This document shows, in pieces, positions 9,082 to 19,916 of a DNA stretch of 64,000 bases (within the stretch, counting starts at the first letter, position 1; each line of letters begins with the position of its first letter). The DNA lies in NCBI GenBank assembly GCA_963729215.1, contig CAVSND010000011.1:1-64000 (forward strand), in the 5' to 3' direction. A program made the translations under genes and the position numbers. This stretch comes from CAVQJU01 sp963729215 (lineage in GTDB: Bacteria > Acidobacteriota > Vicinamibacteria > Vicinamibacterales > CAVVIG01). The notes under the pieces were generated by a model. It made no database searches. It worked only from the letters and a program-made list of their open reading frames with translations, and was not told where the DNA came from.

Positions 9082-9707
9082 CAATGGGCCTCCAGCAGTG
9101 CCGCGACATCGTACGGATCGGCCGGCGGCTGTGATCGCCTGAGCGAGCTGAGGGGAATCACCGCCACGTTCACGCGGGTCACCTCGGTGGGCACCAGGAC
9201 GAAGACCTTGGTGCGCACCTGCTGATCGCCGAACTGCCAGTCGTTGACCGCCCGTCCCTGTCGCGTCCGCATGATCTCTTCGATCGTCGTGAACGCCAGC
9301 GCGCCCGAGGGACACACGGTGGCGCACATCGGACGCCGGCCCGTGCTCGTGCGGTCGTAGCACATGTCGCACTTCATCATCTGATCGGCGTCGCCGTCGT
9401 ACTTGGGCACGCCGAACGGGCACGCGAGCACGCAGTTCGAGCAGCCGATGCAGCGCGGCTTGAGCGAGCTCTGGACGACGCCCTCGGCGGTCTGCTTGAT
9501 GGCGTCGGCGGGACAGACCTGCGCGCAGATCGGGTCTTCGCAGTGCATGCACACCTGCGGCGCCGTCTGCACACTGTCGCGCCGCTCGATCGTTTCGAGG
9601 TGGATGAGCGATCGCCCGCGGTGCGTGTCGCATTCCTCGCACGCCTGCACACAGGCCTGGCACCCGATGCAGCGCGAGTAGTCGATGAAGAACGCGAGCT
9701 CGCTCAC
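9081..9707 (-). CDS. 4Fe-4S ferredoxin-type electron-transfer subunit
   Basis: 208 aa with four cysteine clusters of the NrfC/DmsB/FdhB type: CIGCQACVQAC, CMHCEDPICAQVCP, CIGCSNCVLACP and CDMCYDR...CATVCP. It is the electron-transfer partner of the molybdopterin subunit encoded just upstream. GTG start at 9707 overlaps that gene's TGA (GTGA), showing tight coupling. No signal peptide is seen, so it probably faces the side to which the catalytic subunit is delivered. Confidence 0.88.
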   Translation of the reverse strand: MSELAFFIDYSRCIGCQACVQACEECDTHRGRSLIHLETIERRDSVQTAPQVCMHCEDPICAQVCPADAIKQTAEGVVQSSLKPRCIGCSNCVLACPFGVPKYDGDADQMMKCDMCYDRTSTGRRPMCATVCPSGALAFTTIEEIMRTRQGRAVNDWQFGDQQVRTKVFVLVPTEVTRVNVAVIPLSSLRRSQPPADPYDVAALLEAH

Positions 9708-11928
9708 CGGATGCCTCCGGCCGCCGGCTCGAGCGCGGCGATGTCGCCGGACGGCTCCGGCGCCTTCGAGACGCGGACGGCGCAGATCTTGAACTCGGGA
9801 ATCTTGGAGATCGGGATCGATTGCGCGGATCGTGCAGTTGTTCGCCGATCGGTCGAGCGGCCAGTGATACGGGACGAACACGGTGTCGGGCCGAATGGTT
9901 TTCACGACCTGCGCGCGGACGACGATGGCGCCGCGGCGGCTCTCGACGCGGACGAAATCGCCATCCACGATCCCGAGCGACCCGGCCAGGCGCGGATGGA
10001 TCTCGCACTGCGGCTGCGGGTACTGGTCGACGAGCGCGCCGATGCGACGCGTCTGTGTGCCCGACAGATACTGCGACACCACGCGTCCCGTCGTCAGCAC
10101 GATCGGGTAGTCGGCGTCCGGCTCTTCGGCGGCGGGCCGCCAGTCGGCCGGCTGAAAATGCGCCTTGCCGTCGGGATGGCCGAACTGCCAGCCTTCGTAC
10201 AGGCGCGGCGTGCCGGGATGATCGAGCGACGGGCACGGCCAGAACACGCCCATCTCGCGATCGATGCGCTCCCACGTGATACCGGCGTAGTCGGCGACGC
10301 CGCCTTTCGAGGCGATGCGCAGCTCTTCGAAGATGTCGCGCGTCGACTCGTACGCGAACTTGTCGCCCGCGCCGAGCCGTTTCGCGAGGTCGCAGATGAT
10401 CCGCCAGTCCTGCCGCGCGCCCGTCCGGCGGCTGGACGACCTGGCGATGATGGATCACGCGCCCCTCGACGTTGGTCGTCGTCCCTTCGTCTTCTTCCAT
10501 CAGCGAGCCGGGGAGCACGAGGTCGGCGTAGCGCGCCGTCTCCGACATGAAGAAGTCGATGACCGTGAAGAACTCGAGGCGGCTCAGGGCTTCGCGGATG
10601 AAGTCGCCGTCGGGCAGCGACACGGCCGGGTTGAAGCAGAGCAGCAGCAGGCCCTTGATGCGGCCGTCGTGGATCGCTTCGAGCAGCGGCACGGCCGACA
10701 ATCCGGTATGCGGGATGGTGGATTCCTCGACGCCCCACACGCCGGCGATGTATTCCCGGTGCGCCGGGTTCTCGAGGTCGCGCGCACCCGGCAGCTGATC
10801 GCATTTCTGTCCCTGTTCGCGCGCGCCCTGGCCGTTGCCCTGGCCGGTGATCATCGCGTAGCCGCAGCCTTCGCGCCCGATGCGGCCCGTGGCCACCACC
10901 AGGTTGATGGCGGCCATGCAGTTCTCGACGCCCTTCGAGTGGTGCTCGATGCCGCGGGCGTGCAGCAGGAAGCTGGTCTCGGCCGGCCCCCACATTTCGG
11001 CCGCGCGCACGATCATCGAGGCGGGCACGCTGGCGACCGTCGCCGCGTAGTCCGGGGTGTAGCGCTCGACGATGGCCTCGACGGCGTCCCAGCCGGTGGT
11101 ATGCGCCGCGATGAACTCGCGGTTGATCCAGCCGCGCTGCACCATGACGTGGAGCATGCCGTAGAAGACGCCGATGTCGCCGCCCGAGCGCACGGGGATG
11201 AAGAGGTCGGCGGTGCGGGCAATCGGCGTCATGCGCGGATCGAGCACGATGAGCTTCGCGCCGTTCTCCCGCGCCTGCCAGAGATAGTCGGTGGTGATCG
11301 GGGCGCACTCGGCGATGTTCGCGCCCGCGACGAGAATCACCTTCGCCTTCGGGATGTCGCTCCAGGGGTTGGCGCTGCGATCGATGCCGAGAATCTTCTT
11401 CGACGCGGCCGCCGCCGACACCATGCAGAGCCGGCCGTTGTAGTCGATGTTCGCGGTGCGCACGGCCACCCGCGCGAACTTGCCCATCAGGTACGCCTTC
11501 TCGTTGGTCAGCGAGGCGCCGGTCAGCACGGCGAAGGCGTCCCGTCCGTAGGCGGACTGGATGCGCTGGATCTCGCGCGCGGTACGGTCGAGCGCGGTGT
11601 CCCAGTCGATCGGTTGGAAGCCGCGCGCCTCGTCGCGAACGAGCGGCGTCAGCAGCCGATCCGGATGCTCGTCCTGCATGTAGCGCTTCACGCCCTTGGG
11701 GCAGAGCTTTCCCTTGTTGAAGGGGAATTCCTCCCAGGGCTCGAAGCCGACGATCTTCTCGTCCTTCACCTTGAGCTGGATGCCGCACTGCTGGCCGCAG
11801 AAGCAGCAGTGGGTCGGCACGATCCGGTCGGGCTCGCCGCGCGTGGTCCAGCCGCCGGCCGGTTCCCGGTGGAGATGCGGGCCGAATTGCGCCACGAGAT
11901 CCGGGATCGACGCCGGCAGTCTGGCCAT
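9704..11928 (-). CDS. Molybdopterin oxidoreductase catalytic subunit (NapA/NasA/FdhF-like), two frameshifts
   Basis: About 741 aa when two extra bases (near 10412 and 9808) are removed. N-terminal 4Fe-4S motif CCFCGQQCG...KLCPKG, then the molybdenum region RLCMVSAAAASKK with a cysteine as likely Mo ligand, VLDPRMTPIARTADL, and a C-terminal molydopterin-dinucleotide domain (VLTTGRVVSQYLSGTQTRR, NNCTIRAIDP). This is the bis-MGD superfamily of nitrate reductases and formate dehydrogenases; the Cys ligand fits Nap/Nas, but the substrate is not proven. It starts in an overlap with the membrane subunit (TAATG) and ends in an overlap with the ferredoxin subunit. No twin-arginine signal is apparent, so it is probably cytoplasmic. 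Confidence 0.85.
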
Positions 11929-13008
11929 TACGCGCCGCGCCTCCAGAGCGCGTCTTGCGTCAACGCGAGGTTCTTGCGGCGGCAGGCCGGACAGATGTCC
12001 TGATAGTGCGCGGTCGTCTCTGTCCGGTGCGCTCGACTGTCACCGGCCGCCTCGTATCTGATTCCCAGCTCGCGCTCGACCTGCTTGAGATCGTCGATGT
12101 GCATCCGCGACGCGAACGGTTCGCCGCATCGCGCGCAGCGGGCCGCCTCGCCCTTCGCGCCGGTTTCGCGATAGAAGGCGACGCCGAGCTGCGCGGGCCG
12201 CTGGAAGATGTGGAAGAACTTGCCGAACGGCAGGTACAGCAGGGTGAAGATCACCGTGACCGCGTGCAGCTGCGACAGGAACACGAAATGCAGCCCGCGC
12301 ATCAGGTGGGTCGAGACGGTCAGGAAGACGCCGGTGATCGACACCGCGAAGAGCATCACCAGCGGCAGCAGATCAGCCCCGAACTGCTGGACCGCAAGGG
12401 CGCCGCGGTCGCTGGCGCGCCGCCACATCGCCAGGGACACGCCGATGGCCGACCATCACGAGCACGGCCGAGATGTCCAGCACGTTGAACACGAGCGGCG
12501 CAAGCGGACTCGCCAGATCGAACGTAAACACGCGCAGGCCAAAGACGAACGCCTGGTAGCGCTCCTGCGCGGCCCCCGCCGTCTCGAAATGAATCCACCC
12601 GAAGGACAGGGGGAACGTCACCGCCGCGGCGAGAATGCAGCCCCAGAAGATGAACCAGTGTGCCGCCCACCGCAACGGCGATCGTTTCTCGATGAACCGC
12701 TGCGCGACGATGTTCACGGCGAAGAGTGCGGCGAGGCGGGAGAGGTTCTGCGCCACGCGCGAGGGCGCGAAGAACAACCGCCAGCCGCGTCGCCAGAAGA
12801 GACGCGTGGGCGGTTTCGTCAGCCACATCGAGTAGCGGTACCCGAGACCGAAGGCCGAAAACACACTGGCGCCGGCGTACGGGACAAGGGCCGCGTCGAA
12901 ATCCCTGAGCCGCCGGCTGCCGAAGTAGATGCCGGCGAGGACCAGTGACGCCATGAACAGGCCCCATCCGGTGGCGCGAGCGACGTCAGCGCGGGGAGAA
13001 GCCGTCAC
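11928..13008 (-). CDS. Membrane redox subunit with C-terminal zinc-ribbon-like tail, one frameshift
   Basis: About 360 aa, roughly six helices, several histidines in helices (MRGLHFVFLSQLHAVT, FGKFFHIFQRP) that could bind haem b as in NarI-type quinol dehydrogenases, then a soluble tail with two CxxC pairs (CARCGEPF, CPACRRKN). One extra C near 12442 breaks the frame (GGCCATC for GGCATC). GTG start at 13008, 14 bp downstream of the multicopper oxidase stop; the stop overlaps the molybdoenzyme start. A quinol-oxidising or anchoring role is inferred from position. Confidence 0.7.
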
Positions 13009-13022
13009 GGACGGAGTATAGG

Positions 13023-14462
13023 CTACTCGGGCGAGTCCGGGCTGAGATGCACGTGGCCCATCAGGCCGCCGTCCGCGTGGTCCAGGATATGGCAGTGGAA
13101 CATCCACATGCCCGGCCGCTCGTCGAAGACGACGACGAAGCGGATCGTGCCTTCCATCGGCACGTCGAGCGTGTCCTTCCACGCCATCGGACGGATCGGT
13201 TGAAGCTGTTCGTCCAGCGGCAGGAAAAAGAAGCCGTGGAGATGGATCGGATGCGCCCACTTCGTCTCGTTCTTCACGGTCCAGATCTGCGTCTCGCCGA
13301 CCCTGGCGAGAAATGGCCGGGCCTTCCAGAACGGCGCGCCATTCACCTGGAACTCGGACTTCCCGTTCGCGCCCGCGGGCGGCAGCGTCAGGACCATGTC
13401 CACGTGCGTCGCTCCCGCGAGGCTCGGCGGCACGATGTCCCGATGCAATGCGGGCATCTGCGGTTTCGGCAGCGCAGGCTCGTCGCTGAACGCAATCGTC
13501 AGGACGTCCTCGGGAATGCGATTTTCGACGCTGCCGTACCCCCGGTTGTACAACGCCGCTTGCAACGTGAGCGTCCCGCCTCGTGGTCCGGTCGGCGCCA
13601 CAATCACGTCCATCCGTTCGCCCGGCGTGATGAGCAGCGTATCCTTCGTCTCCGGGCGTTCCTGCAGGCCGCCGTCGCCGCCGATGACGGTGAATGTCTG
13701 CCCGTCGAGATCGAGGAAAAAGAAACGGCTCCTGGCCGCGTTGACGATCCGCCAGCGCTGCGGCGCGCCGGAGCGTGCGCGGATGGTCGGCAGGATCCTG
13801 CCGTTCGCCAGGACGTAGAGGCCTTCGCGGCCGAACACCGTGCCCACCGGCCCGCCGGTGTCCGGCGAGTCGAGAACGCCGTGGCTGTCAAAGCCGATGT
13901 CGCTCAGGACGAGCGTCAGCTGGTCGGCGACACCCACGCCGTCGTCCGGATCGTCGACCAGCAGCGCGCCGTAGAGGCCGAACCCCACCTGCGCCGCGGA
14001 CATGACGTGCGGGTGATACCAGTAGAGCCCCGCATCGCGCACCGTGAAGTCGTACGTGAACGTCTCGCCGCGTTTGACCTCCGGCTGCGACACCTCGGGC
14101 ACGCCGTCCATTTCGATCGGCACCCGCACGCCGTGCCAATGGACGGTGGTCGGCTGAGGAAGATCGTTGGTGAAGTGCACGATGACGCGGTCGCCGACGT
14201 GTGCGCGGATGAGCGGCCCGGGGATGCCGCCGTTGTACGTCCAGGCCTGGACCGTGTGCTTGTTGCCCACGTCGACGTCGGCCACGCGGGCGGTCAGGTC
14301 GATTTCGACGATTTTCGGGTCGGGGTTGCGGTCGCGGGCTTCGGCCAGCTTGATCCCCTGATCCCAGTTGGCAGGCGCGAGCGACTGCGAATCCGCCGCC
14401 GCGCCTGCGCGCGCGACCAGCAGAAGGGCGACACAGGCCGAGGCGCGCCACCGCGTGCTCAT
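13023..14462 (-). CDS. Three-domain multicopper oxidase
   Basis: 479 aa exported copper enzyme of the laccase/CueO class. All four copper-binding motifs are present: HWHG, WYHPHV, HPIHLHG and HCHILDH followed by a methionine. The N-terminus (MSTRWRASACVALLLVARAGAAA) is a signal peptide. It is three-domain and so not a two-domain NirK nitrite reductase. It is the first gene of the minus-strand operon. Its ATG lies only 2 bp from the ATGTAT palindrome, leaving no room for a ribosome site, so it may be leaderless or start slightly later. Confidence 0.9.
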   Translation of the reverse strand: MSTRWRASACVALLLVARAGAAADSQSLAPANWDQGIKLAEARDRNPDPKIVEIDLTARVADVDVGNKHTVQAWTYNGGIPGPLIRAHVGDRVIVHFTNDLPQPTTVHWHGVRVPIEMDGVPEVSQPEVKRGETFTYDFTVRDAGLYWYHPHVMSAAQVGFGLYGALLVDDPDDGVGVADQLTLVLSDIGFDSHGVLDSPDTGGPVGTVFGREGLYVLANGRILPTIRARSGAPQRWRIVNAARSRFFFLDLDGQTFTVIGGDGGLQERPETKDTLLITPGERMDVIVAPTGPRGGTLTLQAALYNRGYGSVENRIPEDVLTIAFSDEPALPKPQMPALHRDIVPPSLAGATHVDMVLTLPPAGANGKSEFQVNGAPFWKARPFLARVGETQIWTVKNETKWAHPIHLHGFFFLPLDEQLQPIRPMAWKDTLDVPMEGTIRFVVVFDERPGMWMFHCHILDHADGGLMGHVHLSPDSPE

Positions 14463-14464
14463 GT

Positions 14465-14489
14465 AAATATGTATTCAGGATACATGTTT
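14465..14489. promoter_or_regulatory. NsrR-like operator in the divergent promoter region
   Basis: A 25-bp near-perfect palindrome, core ATGTATTC-A-GGATACAT (14469-14485), flanked by AAA and TTT. It matches the general form of NsrR sites (ATGYATTT-N-AAATRCAT types). It lies between the multicopper oxidase start and the Rrf2 gene, whose product is the obvious candidate binder. A TAGAAT -10-like box (14494-14499) for the regulator gene follows directly, so binding should repress both directions. Confidence 0.7.
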
Positions 14490-14520
14490 AAGGTAGAATT
14501 TGCCAACGGCAGGAGACACC

Positions 14521-14970
14521 GTGACCCTCACAAAATTCTCGGACTATTCCCTCCGCCTGCTGATCTACCTGGGGTTGCATGAAGGCCGGCTCGTGCCGGT
14601 CGGCGAGATCAGCCGCGCCTACCGGGTCTCGCCGCACATCATGGTCAAAGTCGTGCAGCGGCTGACCGAGCAGGAACTGGTGGCCAGCGTCCGCGGGCGG
14701 AACGGCGGCCTGCGCCTGAACAAGCCGCCCGCCGAGATCAATGTGGGCCGCCTGATTCGGCGTACCGAGCCCGGCTGGGATCTGGTCGAGTGCTTCGACG
14801 CGGCGACGAATACGTGCCCGATCGACGGCGCCTGCGGGCTCAAGGGGGTCCTGAAGCGCGCGCAGCGCGCGTTCTTCGACGTCCTCGACGATCACACCCT
14901 TGCCGATTTTCTTCCCCGTGCGCCGGCGCTGATCCGGCTGCTGAACCAGTCCCTCGAAGCCAATCCATAG
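14521..14970 (+). CDS. nsrR: Rrf2 family regulator, NsrR-like
   Basis: 149 aa. N-terminal winged helix (LTKFSDYSLRLLIYLGLHEG, GEISRAYRVSPHIMVKVVQRL, VRGRNGGLRL) and three cysteines ECFDAATNTC / PIDGAC at about 88-105 spaced as in NsrR proteins that hold an NO-sensing Fe-S cluster. GTG at 14521 is chosen because AGGAGA lies 6 nt upstream. Divergent from the multicopper oxidase/molybdoenzyme operon, with a palindrome between, so autoregulated repression relieved by NO is likely (inference). IscR- or RsrR-like sensing cannot be excluded. Confidence 0.8.
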   Translation: MTLTKFSDYSLRLLIYLGLHEGRLVPVGEISRAYRVSPHIMVKVVQRLTEQELVASVRGRNGGLRLNKPPAEINVGRLIRRTEPGWDLVECFDAATNTCPIDGACGLKGVLKRAQRAFFDVLDDHTLADFLPRAPALIRLLNQSLEANP

Positions 14971-15022
14971 CGCGCGACCGCCTATACAATAGGCGTCCTC
15001 GCGCGTTCGATGAGGTGACGAG

Positions 15023-16180
15023 ATGAACAGAAAGCGACTCGCACCGGTGGCCGTCGCGTTGCTGCTCGCCGGTGGAGCAGCAGCGACGATGACCGCGCAG
15101 CCAGCGAATCCCGAACCCCTGTCGATCGCGAGACAGGGATACCTGTTCGCCGGCGGGAAGTATTCGACCGTCGGCGGCCGGCAGGTGATGAGCGGCCAGC
15201 TCTACGCCGAGTTCCAGATCCCGGCCCGGCAGACGCATCCGTGGCCGATCGTCATGATTCACGGCGGCGCGCAATCGGGAACGAACTTCACCGGCACGCC
15301 GGATGGCCGCGAGGGCTGGGCGCAGTTCTTCCTGCGGCGGGGGTACGCGGTGTACGTCGTCGATCAGCCGGGTCGAGGACGCGCGGCGTACCAGGCGGAC
15401 GTCTATGGGCCGGCCACTCCTCTCGTGCTCGAGACCACCCAGAGACAATTCGCGGCGCCGGAGCGCTACAAACCCTGGCCGCAGGCGCATCTGCACACGC
15501 AGTGGCCCGGGCCGGCCGTTCCCGGCGACATGGTCTTCGACCAGTTTTACGCCTCGCAGATGCCGTCGATCCAGGATTTCACGCTGCAGCAGCAACTCAA
15601 CCGCGAGGCCATCGTCGCGCTGCTCGAAAAAATCGGTCCGTCGATACTCCTGACGCACTCGCAATCAGGAGCGTTCGGCTGGCCCGTGGCGGACTCGCGG
15701 CCCAGCCTGGTCAAGGCCATCCTCGCGGTCGAGCCGAACGGCCCGCCGTTTTTCAACGTCGAAAATGTGCCCGCGCCCGAATGGTTTCGCATGGCAGCCG
15801 TGCAGGCGCGGCCCTGGGGCGTCACGGCCGTTCCGCTTGCGTACTCGCCGTCTGCGGCGCAGGCGTCGGAGCTGGCGATCGTCCAGCAGGACAAGCCCGA
15901 TGGTCCCGATCTCGTCCGCTGCTGGCTTCAAAAGGCGCCGGCCCGGCAGCTTCCGAATCTCAAGACCGTGCCGATCCTCATCCTGACGGCCGAAGCGTCG
16001 TATCACGCGCCGTACGACCACTGCACCGCCAGGTATCTCGAACAGGCCGGCCTCCGTCCCGAATGGATCAAGCTCGCCGACGCCGGCATCCGCGGCAACG
16101 GCCACATGATGATGCTCGAGAAAAACAACGCGGACATCGCGGCCGTGATGTCCACGTGGCTCGACAAGGCCCTGCGCTAG
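15023..16180 (+). CDS. Secreted alpha/beta hydrolase
   Basis: 385 aa. Signal peptide (MNRKRLAPVAVALLLAGGAAA), then an alpha/beta hydrolase fold: IVMIHGGAQSG oxyanion strand, VYVVDQPGRGRA, nucleophile elbow THSQSGAFGW (Ser near 218) and a late GNGHMMMLEKNN loop supplying the histidine. An esterase-like activity is expected; the substrate is unknown. GAGG lies 8 nt before the ATG. The next gene, an epimerase, begins 8 bp after its stop. Confidence 0.82.
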   Translation: MNRKRLAPVAVALLLAGGAAATMTAQPANPEPLSIARQGYLFAGGKYSTVGGRQVMSGQLYAEFQIPARQTHPWPIVMIHGGAQSGTNFTGTPDGREGWAQFFLRRGYAVYVVDQPGRGRAAYQADVYGPATPLVLETTQRQFAAPERYKPWPQAHLHTQWPGPAVPGDMVFDQFYASQMPSIQDFTLQQQLNREAIVALLEKIGPSILLTHSQSGAFGWPVADSRPSLVKAILAVEPNGPPFFNVENVPAPEWFRMAAVQARPWGVTAVPLAYSPSAAQASELAIVQQDKPDGPDLVRCWLQKAPARQLPNLKTVPILILTAEASYHAPYDHCTARYLEQAGLRPEWIKLADAGIRGNGHMMMLEKNNADIAAVMSTWLDKALR

Positions 16181-16188
16181 ACGGCACG

Positions 16189-17149
16189 ATGTCCGATCGA
16201 CGCACGATTCTGATCACGGGCGCCGCGGGGAACCTGGGCAGCCGGCTTGCGCGCCATCTCGTGCCGGCCGGCCACGAGCTCCGCTTGATGTACCACCGCA
16301 GGCCGCTGCCGGAGGATTTACTCGAAGCAGCGAATGTTCATCCGATCAGGGCGGATCTGGCTGTTCCCGCGACGCTGCCGCCCGCGGTCGCCGGCGCCGA
16401 CGTCATCGTCCACTTTGCCGGCCGGCTCTTCGCCCCTCGCGCGGCGAGCTTTCTCCCCGAAACCAACATCCGCTGGTTTTCGAATCTGCTGGCGGCTGGT
16501 CTTGCGGCGAAGGTGGGCAGAATCATTCTGACGTCGTTTCCGCACGTCGAGGGCCCGACGTCAGTGGAGCAGCCGGCGACGGGACGGCTCGATCGCGATC
16601 CGATTTCCGTCCACGCCCGCACGCGCCTTGAAGAAGAGCGGATGCTGATCGAGCGTACTGAGGGAACGGCGACGGTCCCGGTGATCCTCCGGCTGGGCGT
16701 GATCTACGGTCGCGGCATCCTGATGGTCGAAGCCGCGCGGTGGCTCGCACGGCGGCGGCTTCTCTGTATCTGGCCGGAACCGACGCTCTGCCAGTTTCTT
16801 GTCGACCGAGGATTATCTCCGCGCGGCCGAAGCGGCGATCGTGAATCCAGGGGTTCGCGGGATCTATCACGTCGGGGACGACCAGCCTGTCACGGTCCAG
16901 CAGTTTCTTGACGATGCCTGCCGCGTGTGGGGCTATCCGCGGCCCATCCGGGTCCCATACCCGGCGATTTACGCGGCGGCGTCCCTGTGCGAAGGTTTCG
17001 CAATGGTCGCGGGGACGCCGTCGCCGCTCACACGTGATTTCGTCCGACTCGGGCGTGTTCCCCATTGGGGTGACACGAGCCGTGCCCGCAGGGAACTGAT
17101 TCCCCTGCTTTCCTATCCCACGCTCGAAACAGGGTTGTCGACGCTCTGA
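16189..17149 (+). CDS. NAD(P)-dependent epimerase/dehydratase, one frameshift
   Basis: About 320 aa short-chain extended dehydrogenase. Rossmann start TILITGAAGNLGSRLARHL, then VIVHFAGRLF, an HARTRLEEE region in place of the usual YxxxK, and VILRLGVIYGRG. One extra base near 16803 (CTTGTCG) splits it; the second part resumes STEDYLRAAEAA and GIYHVGDDQPVTVQQFLDDA. Canonical YxxxK is not evident, so it may be an atypical SDR or NmrA-like binding protein. Confidence 0.8.
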
Positions 17150-17170
17150 GTCCAATCCCCCGGCGTTTTG

Positions 17171-17734
17171 CTATTGGTGATCGTCGTCGCTCGACTTGAT
17201 CGGGACCCGGACGAGGAGCGCGCCAACCCATTGCCCCGGGTTGTGTGTGTTGTTGAAAAAGTCCGCGGTGAAATTGGCGTGGCAGAGAACGCAGGCCTGG
17301 TGGAATGTGTTGCTCAGCGGGACCGAGCGCCGGTAGAACCAGGTGTCGTTCACTTTCTGCACGGCGGTGTACGCCTGACCGGTGAGCGCGCGGCCGAGCG
17401 CCGTCCTCTCGAAATTGTCGCCGGGACGGTCGTTGCTCCCTCCGAGAAGCGGTGAGAAGGTGCCAATCAGCCGCATGTCCCTGTTCAGGTCGTTGAAGAT
17501 GAGCGAGATGGCTTTCTTGCCGTGCTCGACGTTATCCGGCGTGGTCTCGTCGAACTCCTGGAAGAGCGCCGCGACGATCTCGTTGACCATGAGGTCGCTG
17601 ACTTCCTGGCTGAAGGCGACCTGCGCGCTCGACGGCGGCGCGTCGTCATTCCCGTGGGCGATGGCCGCGGCTCCCAGGCCTGCAACCAGTCCGGCGACGG
17701 CGATTCCGAAGAGCAGTTGCGTGTGCTTCCGCAT
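17171..17734 (-). CDS. Periplasmic mono-haem protein, DUF3365 (Tll0287-like)
   Basis: 187 aa. Signal peptide followed by a DUF3365-type domain with one CxxCH site (ACVLCHANFT near residue 148) and the typical TFSPLLGGSNDRPGDNFERTAL stretch. Such domains are haem-bearing PAS-like sensors or electron carriers; here it is free rather than fused to a kinase. It lies convergent with the epimerase gene and precedes the hybrid kinase cluster, so a sensory role is possible. Confidence 0.75.
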   Translation of the reverse strand: MRKHTQLLFGIAVAGLVAGLGAAAIAHGNDDAPPSSAQVAFSQEVSDLMVNEIVAALFQEFDETTPDNVEHGKKAISLIFNDLNRDMRLIGTFSPLLGGSNDRPGDNFERTALGRALTGQAYTAVQKVNDTWFYRRSVPLSNTFHQACVLCHANFTADFFNNTHNPGQWVGALLVRVPIKSSDDDHQ

Positions 17735-17828
17735 AACGATGCCTCCTTTGATTCGGCAGCGTTATACACCCGCCTCTAAGTGCTTGAGCGCAGTCAGGAT
17801 TTCACAAAGAGTGAAAAACGGTTCAGTA

Positions 17829-19836
<2,008 letters not shown>

Positions 19837-19916
19837 AGAACGGCGCTGGACCGGCCGGGTTGAAGGCGCGGCGCGCAGTCACCGATACCACGGCGGGGAC
19901 AATCACGCAGTCACCG

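Noticed and set aside
13023..14462. Copper nitrite reductase (NirK)
   Set aside because: Length, three-domain layout and the HCHILDH...M ending fit a laccase-type multicopper oxidase, not the two-domain NirK.
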